From the NCBI GenBank assembly GCA_964396375.1, contig CAYNEY010000021.1, positions 1-64,000 of the forward strand: a stretch of DNA of 64,000 nucleotides, written 5' to 3'. Below the pieces are notes generated by a model. It searched no databases. It was not told the DNA's origin and saw nothing but the letters and a program-made list of their open reading frames with translations. The stretch is from FEN-1139 sp964396375. GTDB lineage: Bacteria > Myxococcota_A > Polyangia > Polyangiales > Polyangiaceae. This document shows positions 49,470 to 58,215 of the stretch, piece after piece. Both the position numbers and the translations under genes were made by a program. How positions within the stretch are numbered: the first letter of the stretch is position 1; every line of letters starts with the position of its first letter.

Positions 49470-49498
49470 TTGCGGTATGCGGGGCCCTTGGGTACGGT
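49470..49498 (+). promoter_or_regulatory. Promoter of the 49559 gene
   Basis: TTGCGG (49470-49475) and TACGGT (49493-49498) are 17 bases apart, about 60 bases upstream of ATG 49559. Both hexamers are fair matches to the housekeeping consensus. Confidence 0.45.
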
Positions 49499-49558
49499 CC
49501 CGGTCACCTCGAATGGCTGCCGATCGCGTGAGCGGTCGCACGTACTCGGATCTCCGCG

Positions 49559-50644
49559 ATGACCGACCAGAAACCGAAGATCGATCTCAAGTCCCGTTTA
49601 GGCAAAAAGACGGTGAGCTCCCCCAGTGGGCCATCGATTCCTCCTCCCATGGGTGGGATCCCGCGCCCGAGCGGGATTCCGGCTCCCCCGTTTGGGAGTC
49701 GTCCACCTGTCGACGCGTCCAATCCCTATTCTTCCCTCGACACCGCGAGTGCGCCTCCTCCCCAGCCCCAGGCGATCAAGGTGGAGATGAGCGAGGAGGT
49801 GCGTGAGGAGCAGCGGAAACAGAGCAAGAAGTTTATGGTCATTGCCCTCGCCACGGCCCTCGTGGGTGGTGTGCTTGGCTACGCCGTGGGAAGTGGTCAT
49901 GAACGCAGCAAGATCGCCGATCAAGCGCTGCGCGATGCAGGCGAGTTGGGCGGTCAGGTGAAGAAATCTGTGGAGATGACCGAGACCATCGTGGAGACGC
50001 TCAAGTCTGCACAGGCCGCGCTCTCGTCCGGAAAATACCCCGAGGCCGAGGTGGCCAAGTTGGGGGAGCTTCGGATCCCGTTTGGTGGTGAGATGCTTGG
50101 TGGGCGTAATATCGGCCGCTTCAACAAGGAGACCTCGCGCGCCCTACTTTCCTTCGCCAGCCAGGCGGAGAAGGCGAACGATCAGGTCGAGACTGTGCAA
50201 CGTATCCTGGCCGGTGTGCGCAAAGACATTCAGGATCTGTTCGCCCAGAGTTCCACCCCCAAGGTGATGTGGGCGGCTGTTGCCGAGAGTGGTGCAGGTG
50301 GTCCGTGGCTCACGATGATGCGTATGGGTGAGCCTTTCTTGGTGAAGAACGAGAAAGGCTGGCCTGAGAGCGTGAAGTTCAAGGTTGGTGGCAAGGACGT
50401 GACGGTCAAGCGCTACACCAAGGGTGACCCCAACGGGACCGATCCCCTGTTCATTCCGGTCGATCCGGGTAGTCAGAACGCTGTCTGTCCCGTCGATCTC
50501 TCGGCGCGGGTAGGCCGTCAGATCAGTGAGCTTGCGGGTATTCTCCAGGGAGAGAATGACGAAAGCGGCAATCCCTCCCCTGGCATGATCGAGGCTGGTC
50601 GTCATTTGGAAGAGAAGCTGAAGGCCATCGGCGGAGCGGGCTGA
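49559..50644 (+). CDS. Single-pass membrane protein with Pro-rich N-terminus, unknown
   Basis: The 361-residue protein has a Pro/Gly-rich cytoplasmic N-terminus (IPPPMGGIPRPSGIPAPPFG), a charged stretch EEVREEQRKQSKKF, and one membrane helix at about 92-110 (MVIALATALVGGVLGYAVG). A helical extracytoplasmic region follows (TETIVETLKSAQAALSS, then SFASQAEKANDQVETVQRI), ending with a compact beta-rich part that includes NAVCPVDLSARVG. I recognise no family. A good promoter precedes it and a terminator follows, so it is probably transcribed alone. Confidence 0.75.
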   Translation: MTDQKPKIDLKSRLGKKTVSSPSGPSIPPPMGGIPRPSGIPAPPFGSRPPVDASNPYSSLDTASAPPPQPQAIKVEMSEEVREEQRKQSKKFMVIALATALVGGVLGYAVGSGHERSKIADQALRDAGELGGQVKKSVEMTETIVETLKSAQAALSSGKYPEAEVAKLGELRIPFGGEMLGGRNIGRFNKETSRALLSFASQAEKANDQVETVQRILAGVRKDIQDLFAQSSTPKVMWAAVAESGAGGPWLTMMRMGEPFLVKNEKGWPESVKFKVGGKDVTVKRYTKGDPNGTDPLFIPVDPGSQNAVCPVDLSARVGRQISELAGILQGENDESGNPSPGMIEAGRHLEEKLKAIGGAG

Positions 50645-50667
50645 GTTCGGCAGGGTCAGCCACCCGA

Positions 50668-50704
50668 AAGGCCGGGACCCGCGCGGTCTCGGCCTTTTCT
50701 TCTT
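50668..50704 (+). terminator. Rho-independent terminator
   Basis: AAGGCCGGGACC (50668-50679) pairs with GGTCTCGGCCTT (50685-50696) with one G-T pair, followed by TTCTTCTT. It lies 24 bases after the 49559 gene. Confidence 0.8.
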
Positions 50705-50744
50705 CGACAAGCAACTCAGCGGATCCGTGGTCGATGAGGTGGGT

Positions 50745-51461
50745 ATGGTCTCATCCGCTCATCTTGTGGGGCACGCTCCCCAACCGCCGAGAGAGTCTGC
50801 CCCAAGCAGACCAGCTCCGAAGTCCGATTTTGCCTCCCGACTCCTCCGCCCCGAGCAGCCGCCCCGGAAAGCGTTGGCGAGCCGCGAAGGGCAGGAGGAG
50901 CGCCTGCAATCCGAAGCTACCCGAGCTGCTGTGGGGAGGGGGGCTGTGATCAGAGCTGGACGAGTCGACGAGGAGAGTGGCTCGACCACGGAATGGCGGT
51001 CCTCGATGGTGGGAGTTCGAGAACTCGACCAGGAGGGCACCGAGCGGTCGTCGCATGTGCCGAAAGGCGAGGGGTACGAGGAGATGGCGGAGCAGTCTGA
51101 AGGACGCTCCGGGTTCGGTGTCTGGGATCTCCTGCCGCTCGCCCGACAGAGCGCATCTCTGGCGGCCCACCGAGAGATTTCGATGCCAGCTAGCCCCGCT
51201 GCTGCCCAGTTGATGTGCGATCTGGTGCAGCGGTTGGCTCGGCGGCTCAGCATTTCCCGAGAGGGTGGACGGAGTCGACTCCGCGTGGAGATCGGGGAGG
51301 GGAGCCTTTCAGGCGCGGTGCTGACCGTGGAGGGTGGAGTGCGCGGGTTGCTCGTGGAACTCGAACTGCCTCACCACCATGATCGCGACCGGTGGTCCCA
51401 TGCCATTATGACCCGTCTGACCGAACGGGGGCTATGCGTCGAGGGAGTGCGGGTGAGCTGA
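50745..51461 (+). CDS. Unknown protein, C-terminus recalls secretion-control proteins
   Basis: ATG 50745 is placed just after GAGGTGGG; an in-frame GTG at 50727 is the alternative. The first 130 residues of the 238-residue protein are disordered, rich in Arg, Glu, Ser and Pro. The last 90 contain a helix (AQLMCDLVQRLARRLSI) and a compact beta region, RSRLRVEIGEGSLSGAVLTV then RGLLVELELP, and a helix before ERGLCVEGVRVS. This layout recalls the C-termini of FliK/HrpP-type proteins, but without flagellar or type III genes nearby I leave the function open. Confidence 0.6.
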   Translation: MVSSAHLVGHAPQPPRESAPSRPAPKSDFASRLLRPEQPPRKALASREGQEERLQSEATRAAVGRGAVIRAGRVDEESGSTTEWRSSMVGVRELDQEGTERSSHVPKGEGYEEMAEQSEGRSGFGVWDLLPLARQSASLAAHREISMPASPAAAQLMCDLVQRLARRLSISREGGRSRLRVEIGEGSLSGAVLTVEGGVRGLLVELELPHHHDRDRWSHAIMTRLTERGLCVEGVRVS

Positions 51462-51467
51462 CCCGGC

Positions 51468-52391
51468 TCAGGGGAGGCAGAAGCCACGTGTCACTCGCAA
51501 CTCTGAGCTGGTGACCCGGTGTCCGAGCGCAAGCAGACGGTCATGCTGGTCGAACCAAGCCATGGTGGGGCCGACCTCTCCCTCACGGACTTCTGGGAGC
51601 ATGTCTGGTTCGAGCAGGTGCTCCAGCCCAAGGCTCTGACCGAGCGTGGCACGTTTTGCCCCCTCGTCCGTGAGCCGGAGTGTTGGCAGACATCGCGCAG
51701 CTGCTGTGGCACACGGGATGAGCTGTATGGCAGGTTGGAACGGTTCGGCGAGGGGAAACGGCCAGCACTCATGGAGGGAGAACTGGCCACTTCGGAGCCG
51801 TGTCAGGGCTCCGAGGTGCGCCGGAACGCCTAGTGTGCGCCCCAGATCGCGGGCGAGCGCGCGTACGTAGTACCCGGTGCTCACGCGCATGAGAAGTGTC
51901 AGGCTGGTTGGGGTACGCTCTTCAATCACCAGGCTTTCGACCCTCACTGGGCGTGGGCGGACCGGCACCGGCTCGCCGCGTCGATGCAGCCGATGCGCGC
52001 GCACTCCGCCATACTTGAGTGCGCTCACCGCCGGAGGATTCTGAGCCGTGCGCTGAAGCTCGTCGGCGAGCGCTTGATCCAACGCGGAGGTTTCCTGCCA
52101 GTCATCCGAGAGTGTCTGTGTCTCGAGCGTCGTGCCCGTGGCATCGTCACTGTCTGTGGAGCGGCCGAAAACCACCGTGGCGCGATACTCCTTGCTCTCG
52201 GCGGTGAGGTACTGCGACAGCTTCGTAGCCTCGCCGAGCAGCACGACCAGCACTCCGCTTGCCATCGGGTCGAGCGTCCCAGCGTGTCCGACCTCTCGGG
52301 TTTGGGCATGACGTCGCACCGCCGCCACCAGATCGTGGCTGGTGGGTCCCGAGGGCTTGTGGAGGAGCAGGATTCCGTCGTGGCGTGGCAT
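51468..52391 (-). CDS. truB: tRNA pseudouridine-55 synthase
   Basis: TruB makes the pseudouridine at position 55 of tRNA. The 307-residue protein has the catalytic Asp41 in VGHAGTLDPMASGVLVV, the N-terminal GILLLHKPSGPTSHDLV, KEYRATVVFGRSTDSDDATG, and STGYYVRALARDLG. The C-terminal PUA-like region is short. It lies alone on the minus strand, convergent with the unknown gene at 50745 (six bases apart); rbfA and infB are not next to it. Confidence 0.95.
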   Translation of the reverse strand: MPRHDGILLLHKPSGPTSHDLVAAVRRHAQTREVGHAGTLDPMASGVLVVLLGEATKLSQYLTAESKEYRATVVFGRSTDSDDATGTTLETQTLSDDWQETSALDQALADELQRTAQNPPAVSALKYGGVRAHRLHRRGEPVPVRPRPVRVESLVIEERTPTSLTLLMRVSTGYYVRALARDLGRTLGVPAHLGALTRLRSGQFSLHECWPFPLAEPFQPAIQLIPCATAAARCLPTLRLTDEGAKRATLGQSLGLEHLLEPDMLPEVREGEVGPTMAWFDQHDRLLALGHRVTSSELRVTRGFCLP

Positions 52392-52496
52392 CCAGACTGT
52401 GCCGGTGTGGCAGAAACCGCGGAAGAACGCTAGCGCAAGCCAGTTGATTTGGGGGGGCTTCCCGCTCGGCCACCCGATCGGTTATGATGAAGAGGA

Positions 52497-54521
52497 ATGG
52501 TCTCCCTCGGTTCGCCGATCAGCACCCGCGTGGGCCCTTACCTGCTCGGTGAGCGGCTGGGTGCCGGGGGAATGGCGGAGGTGTACGTTGCCTACGCGAA
52601 GGAGGGGAGTGCACGTCGCTACGCGATGAAGAGGATCCTTCCGCAGCTTGCTCGTGACACGCGCTTCGTGGCGATGTTTTGCGATGAGGCGCGGATCTGC
52701 GCTGAGCTCGATCACCCAAACATTGTGAAGGTCGTCGACTTCGGAGAGCACCAGGGTGACCTGTTCATGGTCATGGAGTTCGTCGACGGTACCTCCTGTG
52801 CAAGGCTGCTGCGCGCGGTGGCTGCGCGCAACAAGCGTATGCCCATTGAGGTGGCCGTCTTCATCGCTCGGCAGGTGCTTGGTGCCCTCTGCTATGCCCA
52901 TGAGGCTTCCAACGATCAGGGGCGTCCCCTTGGCATTGTGCATCGTGACGTTTCGCCGGGAAACATCTTGGTTAGTCGTCTCGGGGAGGTCAAGCTCTCC
53001 GATTTCGGGATCGTGCGCAGTGAGTTCATTGCTCGCCGCACCTATCCTGGGGAACTCAAGGGCAAGATCGGCTACATGTCGCCGGAACAGGTGGTGGGAG
53101 CCGAGGTGGACGCTCGGAGCGACCTCTTTGCAGTTGGGATCGTTCTGGCTGAACTCTTGCTAGCTCGCCCGCTTTTTCCCGGGAAAAGCGAGATGGAAAT
53201 CCTGACTCGGATCTACGAGGCAGATCTTCGCGTGCTTTCCCAAAATGCCGATCAGATCCCCTCGAAGCTTCTAGATATCCTAGAAGCGCTGCTGGCGCGC
53301 CGGGCCAGCGAACGTCCGGCTACGGCACGTGCTGCCGCGCAGCTCATCGACAGTTTCTGCGCTGACGCGCAGCTTCCGACAGACGGTGGGATGATGGTCG
53401 AGTGGTTGGTCACCCATGACCTCTTGCCGTCACAGAGTGGACCGCGCGAGTTCTCGCCCTCACCCGAGGGTGCTGAACCCCTTCGCGCCGTGCAGGACGA
53501 GCGACGCTCCAGCGCCCCGCCTTCAGAGCAGAGTTTGCCCGGGGGGGAGTGCCCGCTCTTCGAGGTGCGGCTTCCCAATCACGACATCATCGGCCCCTTT
53601 GCTTCAGCGGAGCTGGTTGAACGCTTCGCCACCCGTCGGCTTCCGCTGGATGCGGCGGTGCGTCGCAACGACGGTCGCTTTCGCCCCGCTCGAAGACTCC
53701 CAGAGTTGTCGTCGGTGGTTTCGGTCGAGTCCTGGCTCAACGGCGTGTTGGCGACGCGAGGGGTGCGAAAGGTTCGCCTCGATCGGGCCGAGCTTCCCGC
53801 ACGGCTCTACGGTTTGGTCACGCGGCGGCGGACCGGTGCGCTGGTGTTGGTAGACGAGCCTCGGCGTCTGGTGATTTCCTGGGAAGGCGGTCAGCCGAGT
53901 GGTGCCATCTCCTCGGACCGGGATCTGCTTCTCGGCGCTCGCCTGGTGAGCGAGGGATTGATCAGCGAAACGCAACTCAATGAGTCGTTGGAGCGCATGG
54001 TGGCGAGTGACACGGCGCGCGTGACGCTTGGTGGTCGGCTCGGTGAGGTCCTACTCAGTCGTCGACTGGTGGCACCCGCCGAACTCCTGCGAGTTCTGGT
54101 GAGCCAGCTGGAGGCGCGGATCGTTGGGCTTGGTACCTGGGAGAAAGGCGATCTCTGGTTCGTTGAGCATGTGGAGCACTTCGGTGAGAGACTGACTACA
54201 TCCATGCCTGCCTTGTGCCTCATCACCTCGGCCGTGCGAAATGGCTACACTGGCAGGGAGCTGACCCGCATCCTCGGCTGCCTCGAGGACAATCCTTTGG
54301 CAGAGAGCCCAGTTCCGCCGCTGGCGGTCGAATCACTGGGCCTGAACACTGCCGAACTTGGAGCCATGAGCATGGCCAAGGGGGCTCGCTCGCTCGCGCG
54401 ACTGCTAGCAGATGCCACTCAGGGAGGGGGTCGAGTCGACGACACCCTAAGAACGGTCTTCATCGGTCTATCTGCCGGGGTGCTGCTCAGCCCGAGTTGG
54501 TCGGTGTCGCCGCGGGATTAG
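52497..54521 (+). CDS. Ser/Thr kinase with GYF-like and DUF4388-like domains
   Basis: The 674-residue protein has an N-terminal kinase domain (15-290) with LGAGGMAEV (21-29), Lys45, HRDVSPGN (149-156), DFG at 169-171 and SPEQ. HRDVSPGN in place of HRDLKPEN is common in myxobacterial kinases. A GYF_2-like module follows (about 350-402: PLFEVRLPNHDIIGPFASAE...). A C-terminal DUF4388-like region starts around 430 (RLYGLVTRRRTGALVLVDEP) and includes LGEVLLSRRLVAPAELL. No membrane helix is evident, so it is a soluble signalling kinase. Its last four bases overlap the convergent histidine-kinase-like gene. Start ATG 52497 has AAGAGGA unusually close. Confidence 0.88.
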   Translation: MVSLGSPISTRVGPYLLGERLGAGGMAEVYVAYAKEGSARRYAMKRILPQLARDTRFVAMFCDEARICAELDHPNIVKVVDFGEHQGDLFMVMEFVDGTSCARLLRAVAARNKRMPIEVAVFIARQVLGALCYAHEASNDQGRPLGIVHRDVSPGNILVSRLGEVKLSDFGIVRSEFIARRTYPGELKGKIGYMSPEQVVGAEVDARSDLFAVGIVLAELLLARPLFPGKSEMEILTRIYEADLRVLSQNADQIPSKLLDILEALLARRASERPATARAAAQLIDSFCADAQLPTDGGMMVEWLVTHDLLPSQSGPREFSPSPEGAEPLRAVQDERRSSAPPSEQSLPGGECPLFEVRLPNHDIIGPFASAELVERFATRRLPLDAAVRRNDGRFRPARRLPELSSVVSVESWLNGVLATRGVRKVRLDRAELPARLYGLVTRRRTGALVLVDEPRRLVISWEGGQPSGAISSDRDLLLGARLVSEGLISETQLNESLERMVASDTARVTLGGRLGEVLLSRRLVAPAELLRVLVSQLEARIVGLGTWEKGDLWFVEHVEHFGERLTTSMPALCLITSAVRNGYTGRELTRILGCLEDNPLAESPVPPLAVESLGLNTAELGAMSMAKGARSLARLLADATQGGGRVDDTLRTVFIGLSAGVLLSPSWSVSPRD

Positions 54522-56230
54522 TCGAGCCCAGCTTCACGCCGTAAGGTCTTCACCAGATTGGTGGTGACAGGGTCGCGGTGCGGATCCGAGAGGTGACGCC
54601 GTACTGCGCCGAGGTCGATTGGCTTTCGGAGTGCACCACAGCCCGAGGCGCGGATGTAGTCGGCGGTGTCCTTGCCCAAGGTCGAGCCGGTTACGAACAA
54701 GAAGCGGTGAGCCACTTCGGGACGCTTCTCGACCACTCGGCGGTGGAGGGTCGTGCCGTCGGCGCCGGGCAGCATGAGATCGCAGATCACCAGGTCGGGC
54801 AGATAGCTTGGATCGGCGAGCTGGATCTCCGCTTCGGAAGCCGAGGCTGCTTCGCGCACCTGGTGAGGCTTCAGTGCGCGCCGTGCCGAACGGGTGAACA
54901 CTGGATCGTCGTCGACCACCAATACGCGCCGCACCACCGATTCGGCGTCTGGCACAGGTCCGCTCAGCGCCGGACCGGGTGAGGGTCGGAGGCTGCCAAA
55001 GGCGGGCAGCAGCGCGCGATACCGGGTGCCAGTTCCCTCGAGCGGCACCAGCTCCACGTGGCCTCCGTGCGCCGCCACCACGTCGCCGAGTAGCTTCAGC
55101 ACTAGTCGGCGGCGCTCATTCGGAAGAGCCTCGGCGAAGGGGCGGCGCTCGAGCTCGCGCAGACCCGCGCCATCCAGAGATGGACCAAGGTCGTCCACCG
55201 AGAAGACCACGCGCCGCTCTTCGGCTTGGGTACGTACCACCACGCGAGGAGTGACGGGTGCATGTTCGGCGCGTTCACCGGCTAGCGCGATCAGATCCGA
55301 GATTACCTCCAGCAGTGACTCGCGGTGTCCCGCGATGTAAACCCCCTGAGTGAGCTGGGCCATCAGCAGCACGCCGCGCTGCTCGAAGCTTGGACGCAAG
55401 ACCGCGCAGGCGGTGCGAACGAGCTCAGTCAAGTCTAGCGTTTCTGTCACCCGCTGGCGGCGGCCCAATTGAGTGAGTTGCTCTGTGGTATCGTGCAATC
55501 GCACCACGACCGCGCCAATCTCATCGGTCAGCTCGGCTAGCTCTGCCACTGTGCCACCGACCACCGTGTCAGAATCCTGGGTCAATAGACGCAGTTCGTC
55601 GAGCAGGCGCCTTTGTTCTTCCATTTGGAGCTGCAGCGCTCCCAGTGGGCCTTGCAGCTCGTGTGCTACGCTCGCACCCAGCACCGCCACTCCGGCTTGG
55701 CGGGGTTGCTCCAAGCCGAGTGTTACCGTGTCCCTAGCAGGCCGCGTGCGCTCGAGCGAGGGAGCCACCAGCTGGGTGATCAACTCTGCGAAGTGGACAG
55801 TGTCTTGATCAAGCTTGGCCTGCGGGGCAAAGAGCAGCACAACGCTGCCAACTGGGAGCTTCTTCGAGACGATCGGGACAGCGAGTGCTGCTGTGCACCC
55901 CACTTGAGCTATCTCGCCTGCGAGCGAGATCCCTTCGCGGTCGTGGCGCACGTCGGCAAGGCGAAAGGTCGAGAGTTGATCGATCGACCGCTTCGCGATC
56001 GCTGCCAAAGCCTCACGCAGGCGATTGCCAGGGATGGCGGATTGGAGTCCACGCTCGAACGCTACCTCGAGTTCTGGTTTGCAGAGGTAGGCGACACCGG
56101 CGCGGGCGGCGGTTCCACCAAAAAGATGGTCGAGCGCGTCGCCAAGGATGCCAGTGTCACCCAGAGTGGCCAAGCGGCTGGCCAAGCTGGACACGGTCTC
56201 CATCCGATGACGCAAAGGGTGGGCGCTCAC
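54518..56230 (-). CDS. GAF-histidine-kinase-like-receiver protein, ATPase domain degenerate
   Basis: The 570-residue protein has a GAF-like N-terminal domain (15-160), a dimerisation helix with His190-Glu191 (GASVAHELQGPLGAL), an ATPase-like domain (about 265-410) and a C-terminal receiver (433-560). The receiver is intact: DDD at 440-442, Asp484 in VICDLMLPG, Thr514, Lys536. The ATPase part keeps AAHGGHVEL, but the N-box (VISDLIALAGERA, 309-321) lacks its Asn, the G1 box reads DDLGPS and the G2 glycines are replaced (NERRRLVL). ATP binding is doubtful. GTG 56230 is the chosen start; ATG 56203 is possible. It lies 105 bases after gatA. Confidence 0.82.
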   Translation of the reverse strand: MSAHPLRHRMETVSSLASRLATLGDTGILGDALDHLFGGTAARAGVAYLCKPELEVAFERGLQSAIPGNRLREALAAIAKRSIDQLSTFRLADVRHDREGISLAGEIAQVGCTAALAVPIVSKKLPVGSVVLLFAPQAKLDQDTVHFAELITQLVAPSLERTRPARDTVTLGLEQPRQAGVAVLGASVAHELQGPLGALQLQMEEQRRLLDELRLLTQDSDTVVGGTVAELAELTDEIGAVVVRLHDTTEQLTQLGRRQRVTETLDLTELVRTACAVLRPSFEQRGVLLMAQLTQGVYIAGHRESLLEVISDLIALAGERAEHAPVTPRVVVRTQAEERRVVFSVDDLGPSLDGAGLRELERRPFAEALPNERRRLVLKLLGDVVAAHGGHVELVPLEGTGTRYRALLPAFGSLRPSPGPALSGPVPDAESVVRRVLVVDDDPVFTRSARRALKPHQVREAASASEAEIQLADPSYLPDLVICDLMLPGADGTTLHRRVVEKRPEVAHRFLFVTGSTLGKDTADYIRASGCGALRKPIDLGAVRRHLSDPHRDPVTTNLVKTLRREAGLD

Positions 56231-56335
56231 GATCCGACACGTTACCGGATTTCGGGTCGAAAGGGCTAGTGGTTGGCTACGCTGAGCTGGGCATCGGAGG
56301 GGGTGGGTACTGGCCGCGTGGCAGAAGAACAGGGG

Positions 56336-57844
56336 TCAGGAACTCGAACTTGGCGCAGTGATACTCGGAGGTGCCGGAAAAGGGCCATGGATACGCTCCC
56401 ATCCCGCGGCGACGGCAAATAGGAGATCCTCGCGGAAGGGGGGGGCCAGAATCTGCATTCCGACGGGCAGGCTTGGTCGGACACTCGTGGCACGGGTGCC
56501 CCGCACTGGCACGCTTGCGCCGCAGATCCCCGCCAAGTTGCAGGGTAGAGTGTAGATGTCACCGAGGTACATGGCGAGGGGATCCTCAGTCTTCTCGCCG
56601 AGCCGGAAGGCAGGGGTAGGTGAGATGGGAGTGATGATCGCGTCCACCTTCGAGAACGCCGCCGCGAAATCTCGACGAATCAGGGTTCGAACGCGCTGTG
56701 CCTTTCGGTAGTACGCATCGTAGTAGCCGGCGCTGAGCACATAGGTGCCGAGGAGAATCCGGCGCTTGACCTCGGCCCCGAAGCCCGCCTCGCGGGTGGC
56801 TCCGTACATGGCACAAAGATCCCCTCCGCTCGGTTCTTCCCGCAGTCCGAAGCGCACGCCATCGAAACGGGCAAGATTGCTTGATGCCTCCGCGGTGGCA
56901 AGGATGTAGTAGGTGGCGACGCCATAGCGGGTATGCGGTAGCGATACGGGGCCTACCTGGCAGCCAGCGCGGGCCAACGATTCGATCGCTTCCTTCACCG
57001 CCTCAGCGATCTCCGGATCGAGCCCCGCGCCGAAGTACTCTTCGGGCACACCTAGCCGTAACCCCGGGAGAGGGCGTTCGCAGGCTGCCTCGAAGTCGGG
57101 GACTTCACTCGGGTGGCTGGTGGAGTCGAGGGGATCGTGTCCGGCGATCACCGAAAGCAGGCGCGCCGCTCCTCGGGTGTCGGCTGCAAACGGGCCGATC
57201 TGGTCGAGGCTCGAGGCATAGGCGACCAGGCCGTAGCGAGACACTCGACCGTAGCTCGGCTTGACACCCACCACCCCGCACAGGCCTGCGGGTTGGCGGA
57301 TGGAGCCGCCGGTGTCGCTGCCAATTGAGCCGGCTGTCAGTCGCGCCGCGACCGCGACGGCGCTGCCACCGCTCGAGCCGCCAGGGATCCGGGTCTGGTC
57401 CCAGGGATTCAAGGTTGGACCGTAGGCGCTGGTCTCAGTAGATGAGCCCATCGCAAACTCATCCATGTTGGCTTTGCCAATGACGATGGCACCTGCGGCG
57501 CGGAGCCTCTGCACGACCGTGCTGTCGTAAGGTGGTTGCCAGGGGGTGCGACCCGAGAGGATGCGGGAGCCGCAGGTGGTTGGAAGATCGACGGTGGTGA
57601 GGGCATCTTTGACCGCGAGCGGGACCCCTGCGAGCGGTCCCAGCGCCTCGCCCCGCGCACGTCGAAGATCCAGGGCTCGTGCCGCAGCTCGCGCCGAGTC
57701 TGCACCCAAATGCACGATCGCGTTCAGGGATGCAGCCTTTGCGCAGCGCTCGAGGGCCGCCTCGACCAGCTCCTCGGCGCTCAGCTTGCCACTCGTGACG
57801 TCTTGTACCGTCTTCTGAATCGTCGGAAGTGTCATGCCCGTCAT
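56336..57844 (-). CDS. gatA: Glu-tRNA(Gln)/Asp-tRNA(Asn) amidotransferase subunit A
   Basis: GatA releases ammonia from glutamine for amidation of mischarged Glu-tRNA(Gln) or Asp-tRNA(Asn). The 502-residue amidase has the Ser-cisSer-Lys triad: Lys79 (AVKDALTT), cis-Ser in GGSSGGS (155-161) and nucleophile Ser181 in DTGGSIRQPAG. KANMDEFAMGSSTE and the C-terminal CNLAGICGASVPV are typical. It overlaps gatC by four bases. GatB is not in the window, though it often follows gatA. Confidence 0.96.
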   Translation of the reverse strand: MTGMTLPTIQKTVQDVTSGKLSAEELVEAALERCAKAASLNAIVHLGADSARAAARALDLRRARGEALGPLAGVPLAVKDALTTVDLPTTCGSRILSGRTPWQPPYDSTVVQRLRAAGAIVIGKANMDEFAMGSSTETSAYGPTLNPWDQTRIPGGSSGGSAVAVAARLTAGSIGSDTGGSIRQPAGLCGVVGVKPSYGRVSRYGLVAYASSLDQIGPFAADTRGAARLLSVIAGHDPLDSTSHPSEVPDFEAACERPLPGLRLGVPEEYFGAGLDPEIAEAVKEAIESLARAGCQVGPVSLPHTRYGVATYYILATAEASSNLARFDGVRFGLREEPSGGDLCAMYGATREAGFGAEVKRRILLGTYVLSAGYYDAYYRKAQRVRTLIRRDFAAAFSKVDAIITPISPTPAFRLGEKTEDPLAMYLGDIYTLPCNLAGICGASVPVRGTRATSVRPSLPVGMQILAPPFREDLLFAVAAGWERIHGPFPAPPSITAPSSSS

Positions 57845-58134
57845 CCTTCGTCGATGAACGCGGGCACCGCGAAGGCGCCGTCACGTACCCGTGGCCCCTG
57901 GTCCACTGCCCGCGCGTTTGGGAGGCTTTCCTGCACCACGTCCGGTCGTTCCGGTGCCTGGTCGACCGCCATGTGCGCAGTCTCGGGCACTTGGTCGGTG
58001 TCGAGCTCACTGAGCTGGTCGACATAGCCGACGATCCGCCTGAGATCAGCCTCAAAGGCGCCGATTTCCTGTTCATGGAGCTGGAGTCGGGCCAGCTTTG
58101 CCACATGGATGACGGTAGAGCGGTCTATGGTCAT
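57841..58134 (-). CDS. gatC: Glu-tRNA(Gln)/Asp-tRNA(Asn) amidotransferase subunit C
   Basis: This 97-residue protein wraps between GatA and GatB and stabilises the complex. It has the family start TIDRSTVIHVAKLARLQL, the helix FEADLRRIVGYVDQLSELDT and the tail VRDGAFAVPAFIDEG. ATG 58134 is chosen; in-frame sequence upstream adds 15 residues without family similarity. It is coupled to gatA by ATGA and divergent from the third Ser/Thr kinase gene. Confidence 0.93.
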   Translation of the reverse strand: MTIDRSTVIHVAKLARLQLHEQEIGAFEADLRRIVGYVDQLSELDTDQVPETAHMAVDQAPERPDVVQESLPNARAVDQGPRVRDGAFAVPAFIDEG

Positions 58135-58215
58135 GAAAGGTTCCCGAAGTTTGGGCGAGATTAGCAGAGTCATCCGCAACTGGCAGAGGGAGGTGACCGA
58201 TTCACCACTGTCGTC

